Assembly: GCA_044450785.1 (NCBI GenBank)
Contig: JBIOJM010000308.1
Span: 1-12,395, forward strand
DNA length: 12,395 nucleotides
Direction of reading: 5' to 3'
Source of the DNA: JBIOJM01 sp044450785
Lineage (GTDB): Bacteria; Planctomycetota; Planctomycetia; Isosphaerales; Isosphaeraceae
Both the position numbers and the translations under genes were made by a program. Under the pieces are notes generated by a model. That model was not told the DNA's origin and did not search any database. It saw only the letters and a list, made by a program, of their open reading frames with translations. Shown here piece after piece: positions 1 through 6,216 of this stretch (positions are counted from its first letter, which is position 1; the number at the start of each line of letters is the position of its first letter).

Positions 1-22
1 TGGGTGCAGTTCGTTTGGCTAC
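1..22 (+). repeat. Left terminal inverted repeat of the IS
   Basis: This 22-bp end matches the right end at 1750-1771 in inverted orientation at 18 of 22 positions, with the first 8 bases (TGGGTGCA) identical and a second identical core GCTAC. It lies just beyond the transposase stop codon. The window begins exactly at this end. Confidence 0.75.
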
Positions 23-30
23 TGGCATTT

Positions 31-1668
31 TCACGCTGCCCGAGGTAATTCCATCGGTTGGTCCGTCCGGATCTGAACCGCTTGACGGTCATGGAGTTGT
101 TCCTGATATCGCTGGTAGGCCCAGGTGATGAACTCCTCCCAGTCGCCGTTCAGTTCGATGCAGCGCAGGTGCAGCAACGCTTCGGCACGGTCGGGAATCC
201 AACGCATTCCGGCACAATCCATCCGTTCGCCGACCACGTGCCGCACCGCTCCTTCCACTTGACCACTGGCAATGACCAAGTCCTGCTCTATCCATTCACG
301 ATAGCGCATCATCTCCAACCGCGGCTCCAGGTAACCGATCAGTTTTTTCAGGGCCTGTCGCCGTCCCTTGTTTCCCGGGCCACTCATCGGCACCTGCTTC
401 AGCAACGTCTTCAACCGTTCCACCAACTTCGCGGCACGCCCTTGGTAGACTAACTCCTTCAAGTCCTCGACCCAAGCGTTCAACTCCTCGCTCCCTTCCT
501 TGTGAAAGCGATGGCCCAGCTCCCACAACTTCTCCACCACGTGGCACACGTCCAGTGTGATGATCGCCTTGGGAAATAAGGGCTCCAGTTTCTCCTTCAA
601 CCCCTTGGCACCATCCACCACAATCTGTACCGTCTTGGTCGTGTCTGGGACAAAGCCACGCTTGGTTGCCTCCTCCCGCGCCCACAACACCGCCGCCTTT
701 CGCCCTCCAAACGTCGCCCAAGTCTTCTTGTTGATCGGCCCGTGCAGCTTGCCGTCAGGACCACGCCGTAGCGTGTACATCACCACCACCATCACTTCCT
801 TGCCGTTCTTGCTCTTGTCCCCTTTTTTCCGGCGTTTCTTCTTGCCTCGCCTCTTCCTCTTCGCCTTGCCTCGATGCCGCTGGCATCCGCACGAGCAACC
901 CTTTGGATGCTCACGTTTTCCCCGCCGCTTGCTCAGTTCCTGTTCGGTCGCTGTGGGAGGGCACTTACCGTCCACCTCGATCACCAACACCTCGCCGTCG
1001 TCCGGCGGCGCGGCCATCTGTTGCATGAACGGCGCTGCCTGTCGCCCCAAACCCAGCACCAAGTGTTCAATCGCCTCGGTCGAGGGCGACCATCCCAGCA
1101 CCGCCTTACAAATCATGCGACTGGTCGCATAACTCATCCGCGTGGCCAACCGCGTCACAAACTGCATTACCCATGGTGAAAATCCGTCCCGGGTCAGCCC
1201 CAATGCCACATCCAAGGGATGAAACCCGGTCCCGCCTCCCACCTGGATGAAATGCGCTCGACCGTAGACGATCTCCCCGAAGACCGTCTTCAATTTCCGC
1301 TTGGCATAGCCATTGCCCAACCGATAGCCCTTGATGGCATGATACGGCTTCAGGTTCAACCGCAGGTAACGGTTCACCAACATCAGCCGCGTTAACACAC
1401 GGCCCAAGCCGAACAAGAGTACCAATAAACGCTTCTCGAATTCCCAAAACGTCAGTTCCTCTCCCTGGCAGAAGCAGACCAGTTCCTCGAACACCTGCCG
1501 TGCTTCCGCGACCACCGATTCTTCAGTGGGTGGACAGGATTCCGTCCCGGTGTTAGGTTGACCATCCATGGAGCATACTCCGAGCCGTTTCTGTGTGGCG
1601 CACAGGAATACGGCGAGGGTATGCTCCAGTTCTTTTTCTGCCAAGAGCTGGCCAATAATGGCCACCAA
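31..1668 (-). CDS. ISKra4-family-like DDE transposase
   Basis: This protein should cut and join the ends of the surrounding IS. The 545-aa frame has a helical N-terminal part, a conserved block around residues 148-180 (FHPLDVALGL, DGFSPWVMQF) that I associate with ISKra4 transposases, and three acidic catalytic candidates: D233 in VIEVDGKCPP, D352 in IVVDGAKG and E472 in ASGQVEGAVRH. The motif DVCHVVEKLWELGHRFHK (373-390) is typical of related transposases. Residues 255-290 form a very basic Cys/Lys/Arg-rich insert, perhaps for DNA contact. The frame is uninterrupted, so the enzyme may be active. The longest frame starts at a TTG. The ATG at 1567-1569 (protein start MDGQPNTG, 512 aa) has a GGAG about 10 nt upstream and is a credible alternative. 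Family assignment is from recalled motifs. That it is a transposase is near certain. Confidence 0.88.
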   Translation of the reverse strand: MVAIIGQLLAEKELEHTLAVFLCATQKRLGVCSMDGQPNTGTESCPPTEESVVAEARQVFEELVCFCQGEELTFWEFEKRLLVLLFGLGRVLTRLMLVNRYLRLNLKPYHAIKGYRLGNGYAKRKLKTVFGEIVYGRAHFIQVGGGTGFHPLDVALGLTRDGFSPWVMQFVTRLATRMSYATSRMICKAVLGWSPSTEAIEHLVLGLGRQAAPFMQQMAAPPDDGEVLVIEVDGKCPPTATEQELSKRRGKREHPKGCSCGCQRHRGKAKRKRRGKKKRRKKGDKSKNGKEVMVVVMYTLRRGPDGKLHGPINKKTWATFGGRKAAVLWAREEATKRGFVPDTTKTVQIVVDGAKGLKEKLEPLFPKAIITLDVCHVVEKLWELGHRFHKEGSEELNAWVEDLKELVYQGRAAKLVERLKTLLKQVPMSGPGNKGRRQALKKLIGYLEPRLEMMRYREWIEQDLVIASGQVEGAVRHVVGERMDCAGMRWIPDRAEALLHLRCIELNGDWEEFITWAYQRYQEQLHDRQAVQIRTDQPMELPRAA

Positions 1669-1749
1669 CGGGCCTTCACGCCGAGCTTGCTCCCGAGAGA
1701 ACCATCCGATTCACCCTCACTGGCTGTGAGTTAGGGAAATCGCCCCTTT

Positions 1750-1771
1750 GTAGCGAAACCGATTGCACCCA
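1750..1771 (-). repeat. Right terminal inverted repeat of the IS
   Basis: Read on the minus strand, this end begins TGGGTGCAATCGG and pairs with bases 1-22. It marks the transposase-upstream end of the element and the junction with chromosomal sequence that starts at about 1772. Confidence 0.75.
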
Positions 1772-1894
1772 TTTGATTCTACCCGCGATCGTTCCGCATG
1801 TCGCCGTCAAGACATTCGCGGTCACCCCCAAATGCCGCTCCAACTCGAGCAAGAGCTCGGCCACGACGTCATCGGGTACCGGTTGTACCGTCAT
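1772..1894 (-). pseudogene. Possible N-terminal remnant of a gene interrupted by the IS
   Basis: From an ATG at 1892-1894 a minus-strand frame reads MTVQPVPDDVVAELLLELER and about 20 more residues, then runs without a stop across the IS right end and ends inside the IS. Third codon positions are mostly G or C and the residues look helical and protein-like, as expected of a real gene start cut by the insertion. The rest of such a gene would lie to the left of the window. I do not recognise the protein. The opposite strand is also open here, so this could be chance in GC-rich DNA. Confidence 0.25.
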
Positions 1895-2001
1895 TGGAGC
1901 GCAACGGAAGCAGCACGTCGTAACGTCGGGATGACCGCGCTGGAGCAACGAGCGCCTCGTCGCGCGTGGCTCCCTCCGCAGACACCACAAACGACGGACC
2001 G

Positions 2002-2013
2002 CCGGGCGCCCGG
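2002..2013 (-). terminator. GC palindrome just after trmL, weak terminator candidate
   Basis: The 12-bp perfect palindrome CCGGGCGCCCGG begins 7 bp past the trmL stop codon. It could form a short hairpin at the 3' end of the operon transcript. No run of T follows it on the minus strand, so a classical intrinsic terminator is not supported. The rest of the gap down to 1772 shows nothing else clear. Confidence 0.2.
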
Positions 2014-2020
2014 TATTCGC

Positions 2021-2602
2021 TCAATGCTCGGGCCGATCCGGACCCGGAATGCCGGAGGGGCGCGCCGCAACGTGGGTCGGGCCCGGCCCGCCGATCTGCC
2101 GGACCGCTTCGAAGACGGCGATCGCCACGGCATTGGCCAGGTTCAAGCTGCGTGCCTCGGGGCGGATCGGGATCCTGAGCGCGCGGTCCGCGCTCTCGAT
2201 CAACCAGTGAGGGGGAAGTCCACGGGTCTCGGGGCCGAAGACCAGGGCGTCACCCGGCCGGTAAGCAACGTCGGTGTAGACGCGGGCGGTCCTGGTGCTG
2301 AACGACCAGAGCCGGTCGCGGCCGAGGGCCGCGACCACGTCGCTCAAGCGGTCGACGACCCGCCAATCCAGGTGTTCCCAGTAATCCAGGCCCGCGCGGC
2401 GCAGATGGCGGTCGTCGAGATGAAAGCCGATCGGGCGAACCAGCCAGAGCGTGGCGCCAGCGGCCACGCACGTCCGGCCGATCGAGCCGGTGTTGGACGC
2501 GATCTCCGGCTCGACCAAGATCACGTGCAGCCGCGGCGGCGGGTTCTGTCCGCCGCAAGGCGTTCCACCATCAAGCAAACCGTCAGCTTCAATGCACGAC
2601 AT
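2021..2602 (-). CDS. trmL: tRNA (cytidine/uridine-34)-2'-O-methyltransferase TrmL
   Basis: TrmL is a cytoplasmic SPOUT-fold (SpoU family) enzyme. It transfers methyl from S-adenosylmethionine to the 2'-O of the wobble nucleotide of certain leucine tRNAs. The three SpoU motifs are visible: EPEIASNTGSIGRT at residues 31-44, VFGPETRGLP at 121-130, and IPIRPEARSLNLANAVA at 144-160, which builds the knotted cofactor site. The stretch RRAGLDYWEH (68-77) is also typical. The family core begins near residue 25, so about 24 N-terminal residues are extra. The ATG at 2600-2602 has no clear Shine-Dalgarno and lies inside the end of the upstream pump gene (14-bp overlap, different frame). A later non-ATG start is possible, but overlap-coupled translation explains the arrangement well. 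It is the last gene of the efflux operon. The function call is strong. Why it belongs with a pump is unknown. Confidence 0.9.
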   Translation of the reverse strand: MSCIEADGLLDGGTPCGGQNPPPRLHVILVEPEIASNTGSIGRTCVAAGATLWLVRPIGFHLDDRHLRRAGLDYWEHLDWRVVDRLSDVVAALGRDRLWSFSTRTARVYTDVAYRPGDALVFGPETRGLPPHWLIESADRALRIPIRPEARSLNLANAVAIAVFEAVRQIGGPGPTHVAARPSGIPGPDRPEH

Positions 2603-5600
2603 GCGTGGGGGATGACTGGATCAGGCCATTTCCGGAGGTCTTGACAGGCTCGCCGTCGATCGGTGCGTCCGATTCTCCGCCCGGCTCGCCGGCGCCGTTT
2701 TCGCCGTCGGGCCCTTCGCGGGCGCTCTTGGCCGGTCGCGCGGGGGCGCGCTTGTCGCTGAACCACTGGATGACATAGTAGAAGACAGGAGTCAAGAAGA
2801 TCCCGAACAGGGTGACACCGAGCATGCCGCTGAAAACGGCCGTGCCCAGGGTTTGCCGCATCTCGGCTCCGGCACCGACCGAGACCATGAGCGGAACGAC
2901 GCCCAGGATGAAGGCCAGTGAGGTCATCATGATCGGTCGCAACCGGAGCTGGCAGGCTTGAAGGGTGGCATCCGCGAGGGGGACGCCGTCCTCGTGGCGG
3001 GCCTTGGCGAACTCAACGATCAGAATGGCGTTCTTGCACGCCAGGCCGACCAGCACGATGAATCCCACCTGGGTGAAGATGTTGATGTCCAGGTGGGCCA
3101 GGACGACCCCGACATTCGAGCAGAGCAAGCACATCGGCACGACCAGGATGACCGCCAATGGGAGCGTCCAGCTCTCGTACTGCGCCGCCAGGACCAGGAA
3201 GACCAAGACCACCGCCAGCACGAACGCGAGCATGGCGGTCGAGCCGGTCTGGAGCTGTAAGTACGCCAGCTCGGTCCACTGGTAACGCATCGCCGGCGGC
3301 AAGTTATCCTGGGCCCAGTTCTGCATCTTCTCAATGGCCTGCCCCGAGCTGACCCCAGGCGCGGGTGAGCCGTTGACCGCGGCCGAAGGGTACATGTTGT
3401 AACGCATGATCAAGACCGGCCCGGACACGTCGTTGACTTCCGTCAGGCTGCCCAGTGGTACCATTTCTCCGTTCTCACTGCGGACCTTCAACTGCCGTAG
3501 GTCGTCGATCTGCTTGCGGAAGTTGGACTGACCTTGCACGTTCACCTGCCAGGTGCGGCCGTACAGATTGAAGTCGTTCACGTAGAGCGAGCCGAGATAG
3601 ACTTGCAGGGTGTTGAACAGCTCGGCGATCGAAACGCCCAGGAGCTTGGCTTTCGTGCGGTCGATTTTCAAGTCGAGCCAGGGGGTATTGGCACGGAAGC
3701 TGGTGAAGAGACCCTGAACGTCCGGCGGCGGCGACTTTCGCCGCGACTCAAGGTCGCGGGCGCCGCCGGTTATTTGACCAACAGAATCGCCGCCGTCGTT
3801 TCCACCCTCGTCGTCGACTTCGCTGCCGACGATGATGTTGTTTGCGACCCTCTGAATCTCTGGCAGCCCGGAATCGCCCCGGTCTTGAATCACGATCTTG
3901 AACCCGCCGGCGGTCCCCAGGCCGTCGACGGGCGGGGCCTCGAATACATTGATCGAGCCCTCGCCGATCTTGTCCTCCAGCTCCGATTGCAGCCGCGCGG
4001 AGATGACCGGGCCCGTGAGCCCATGGTCGGCCCGATGGTGGAATTCGTCGAGCATCACGTACATGGCGCCGAAATTGGGGGCGTTGGCGTTCATGAGGAT
4101 CGACGTCCCGGCGATGGCGACCGTGTGCGAGACGCCCGGCAGCTTGCCGGCGATTTGCTCGATCTGCTGCATGGTCTTCTGGGTCCGCTCCAGTGAGGAC
4201 GAGTCGGGCAACTGCACGTTGACCAGCAAGTAACCCTTGTCTTGCGACGGGATGAAGCCCGTGGGCGTGTGGGTGAACCCCCAGTAGGTGAGCCCCAGCA
4301 GCCCCGCGTAGAGCAGCAGCACGAGAGCGCTCACTCGCAAGAGGCCGCCGACGGCGCGAGTATAAATCCCGGCCGCACCGTCGAAGCCCTTGTTGAAGAT
4401 GTAGAAGCACCAGCCCAAGATCCGGTTCAAGGTGGAGCTGCCGATCCAGCCGGCCAAGGCCCCGAGCAATAGCCCGAGCGCCGGTCCGGTGTACGCGTAC
4501 ACTTCGCCGCGGAGCCCGGCCGGGAGCCGGCCCGCGGTGACGGCGGCCAGTGGGGGCCCGAGGTACTCATAACCGGCCCAGGCCCCCAACGCCACGAAGG
4601 CAAGAACGGGCAACGCCTGGTAGACGCCCTTCTGTCTCGGCTTCAAGAGCAAGGCCGAGAGCGCCGGGCTCAGGGTCAGTGAGTTGAACGCCGAGATCAC
4701 CGTCGACGTCGCGATCGTCAAGGCAAACTGGCGATAGAACTGACCGGAGATCCCCGTGATGAATGCGCACGGGATGAACACGGCGGTCAGCACCAGGCCG
4801 ACGGCGATGACGGGCGAGGACACCTGGCTCATGGCCATGATCGTGGCCTCGCGCGGCGCCAGCCCGTGCTCGATGTGGTGTTCGACGGCCTCGACGACCA
4901 CGATGGCGTCGTCCACCACGATGCCGATCGCCAGGACCAATCCGAAGAGCGTCAGGTTGTTCAAGGAGAAGCCGATCATCGCCATGACGGCGAAGGTGCC
5001 GACGATGGCCACGGGGACGGCCACCAAGGGAATCAGGGCCGACCGCCAGTTCTGGAGGAACAGGAGCACCACGAAGGCGACCAGGATGACGGCGTCACGC
5101 AGCGTGTTGAAGACCTCTTTGACCGACTCATTGATAAAGGGCGTGGTGTCGTAGACGATGGCGTAGTCAATCCCCGGTGGGAAGCGGCCCTTGAGCTCCT
5201 CCATCTTTTCCTTGACGCGCCTGGCGGTGTCGAGTGCGTTGGATCCGGGACGCTGATACACCGAAAGCGCGACCGACGGGTGCCCGTCCAGCGTGCACAT
5301 CTGGTCGTACTCGCGCGCGCCGAGCTCGACGGTGGCCACGTCCTTGAGCCGGACGACGCTCTCGGTCTCGTCGGTCTTCAAGATCATGTCGGCGAACTGT
5401 TTTTCGTCGACCAGCCGGCCCATGGTGTTGATGGTGTACTGGAAGACCTGGCCGGTGGCAACCGGCGGCTGGCCGAGCCGGCCGGCGGCGACCTGGGCGT
5501 TCTGCTGATTGATTGCGCTCACCACGTCGGCCGCGGTCAGGTTGCGGAAGGCCATCTTCTGGGGATCGATCCAGATCCGCATGCTGTAGTCGCGCTGGCC

Positions 5601-6209
5601 GATGTAAGTGATGTCGCCGACGCCCTCCAGCCGCGATAGCTCGTCGCGAAGCTGAATCGTCGCGTAGTTGCTCATATAAAGGTTATTTTGTGTGTCGTCC
5701 GGTGAGAACAGGTTGATCATCATCAGGATGCTGGGCGACTTTTTCTTGACAGCCACGCCGCGGCGCTTGACCAGGTCGGGCAAGATCGGCTCGGCGAGCG
5801 ACTCGCGGTTCTGGACCAGGACCTGGGCCATGTTGAGGTCGACGCCCAGCCGGAAGGTGACCGTCAGGGTGTAGTTGCCGTCGTTGGTGCACTGCGACGA
5901 CATGTAGAGCATGTTCTCGACGCCGTTGACCTGCTGCTCGATCGGCGCGGCCACGGTATCGGCGACGACCTGGGCGTTGGCGCCGGGGTAGTACGCGGAC
6001 ACCTCGACGGTGGGCGGTGTGATCTCAGGGTATTGCGCGATCGGCAGCGTCGAGACGGCGAGGCCGCCGGCCAGCGTGATGATGATCGAGAGCACCGAGG
6101 CGAAGATCGGGCGGTCGATGAAGAAGCGGGAAAACCCGGCACCTTTAATGCTCGCCAGGAAGGCGGGTGAACCCGGGATCGTGGCGTCGACGTAGAATCG
6201 TTCTGACAC
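2589..6209 (-). CDS. RND (HAE1/AcrB-type) efflux pump, second of a tandem pair
   Basis: This inner-membrane, proton-driven pump would export toxic compounds through the adaptor encoded upstream. It has the AcrB plan: TM1 at about 33-52, a large periplasmic loop, TM2-TM6 (about 372-522), TM7 (622-642), a second loop and TM8-TM12 (990-1148). The proton-relay pair D433-D434 is in GIVVDDAIVVVEAVEHH and the partner lysine K1059 in GLACKNAILIVEFAK. At 1206 aa it is longer than AcrB (1049 aa). Extras are a segment with two hydrophobic stretches between TM6 and TM7 (525-595), an acidic/Gly-rich insert at 793-830, and a charged Pro/Gly-rich tail after 1150. It starts with GTG 7 bp after the stop of the first pump. 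The first 25 residues precede the usual family start (FSRFFIDRP) and there is no in-frame ATG near it. Substrate cannot be read from sequence. Confidence 0.95.
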   Translation of the reverse strand: MSERFYVDATIPGSPAFLASIKGAGFSRFFIDRPIFASVLSIIITLAGGLAVSTLPIAQYPEITPPTVEVSAYYPGANAQVVADTVAAPIEQQVNGVENMLYMSSQCTNDGNYTLTVTFRLGVDLNMAQVLVQNRESLAEPILPDLVKRRGVAVKKKSPSILMMINLFSPDDTQNNLYMSNYATIQLRDELSRLEGVGDITYIGQRDYSMRIWIDPQKMAFRNLTAADVVSAINQQNAQVAAGRLGQPPVATGQVFQYTINTMGRLVDEKQFADMILKTDETESVVRLKDVATVELGAREYDQMCTLDGHPSVALSVYQRPGSNALDTARRVKEKMEELKGRFPPGIDYAIVYDTTPFINESVKEVFNTLRDAVILVAFVVLLFLQNWRSALIPLVAVPVAIVGTFAVMAMIGFSLNNLTLFGLVLAIGIVVDDAIVVVEAVEHHIEHGLAPREATIMAMSQVSSPVIAVGLVLTAVFIPCAFITGISGQFYRQFALTIATSTVISAFNSLTLSPALSALLLKPRQKGVYQALPVLAFVALGAWAGYEYLGPPLAAVTAGRLPAGLRGEVYAYTGPALGLLLGALAGWIGSSTLNRILGWCFYIFNKGFDGAAGIYTRAVGGLLRVSALVLLLYAGLLGLTYWGFTHTPTGFIPSQDKGYLLVNVQLPDSSSLERTQKTMQQIEQIAGKLPGVSHTVAIAGTSILMNANAPNFGAMYVMLDEFHHRADHGLTGPVISARLQSELEDKIGEGSINVFEAPPVDGLGTAGGFKIVIQDRGDSGLPEIQRVANNIIVGSEVDDEGGNDGGDSVGQITGGARDLESRRKSPPPDVQGLFTSFRANTPWLDLKIDRTKAKLLGVSIAELFNTLQVYLGSLYVNDFNLYGRTWQVNVQGQSNFRKQIDDLRQLKVRSENGEMVPLGSLTEVNDVSGPVLIMRYNMYPSAAVNGSPAPGVSSGQAIEKMQNWAQDNLPPAMRYQWTELAYLQLQTGSTAMLAFVLAVVLVFLVLAAQYESWTLPLAVILVVPMCLLCSNVGVVLAHLDINIFTQVGFIVLVGLACKNAILIVEFAKARHEDGVPLADATLQACQLRLRPIMMTSLAFILGVVPLMVSVGAGAEMRQTLGTAVFSGMLGVTLFGIFLTPVFYYVIQWFSDKRAPARPAKSAREGPDGENGAGEPGGESDAPIDGEPVKTSGNGLIQSSPTHVVH
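5877..5976 (-). repeat. 100-bp tract nearly identical to 9751-9850
   Basis: Within the second pump gene this tract encodes the conserved motif around EQQVNGVENM-YMSSQCTNDG in the first periplasmic loop. Compared by eye with 9751-9850 it differs at only four bases, including almost all silent positions. Neighbouring conserved regions of the two genes, such as the TM4 coding part, differ much more. Confidence 0.7.
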
Positions 6210-6216
6210 GGCGGCC

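Larger units (their letters stand above)
1..1771 (-). mobile_element. Complete ISKra4-like insertion sequence, about 1.77 kb
   Basis: A single transposase gene nearly fills this element and is bracketed by imperfect inverted repeats. The left end starts TGGGTGCAGTTCGTTTGGCTAC. The right end, read on the minus strand, starts TGGGTGCAATCGGTTTCGCTAC. By eye 18 of 22 positions match. The outermost T/A pair may belong to the target, which would make the element 2-1770. The left repeat ends only 9 bp from the transposase stop. About 100 bp of leader lies between the right repeat and the transposase start, including a small inverted repeat at 1716-1730 (CTCAC, 5-nt loop, GTGAG). The size and GGG-type ends fit ISKra4 elements. 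A target duplication cannot be tested because the left flank is outside the window. No passenger gene is seen. Confidence 0.8.

Noticed and set aside
58..1179. Several plus-strand frames inside the transposase gene
   Set aside because: They are antisense to a frame with an intact DDE triad and show no motifs of their own.
1452..1679. Alternative GTG-started minus-strand frame at the 5' end of the transposase, suggesting a programmed frameshift
   Set aside because: The main frame already has a workable start (TTG 1668 or ATG 1569) and is complete. I see no slippery heptamer at the junction.
1763..2644. Plus-strand open frame of 293 codons opposite trmL
   Set aside because: The opposite strand encodes all three TrmL motifs. 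This frame is Arg/Ala/Gly-rich without recognisable features and starts inside the IS terminal repeat.
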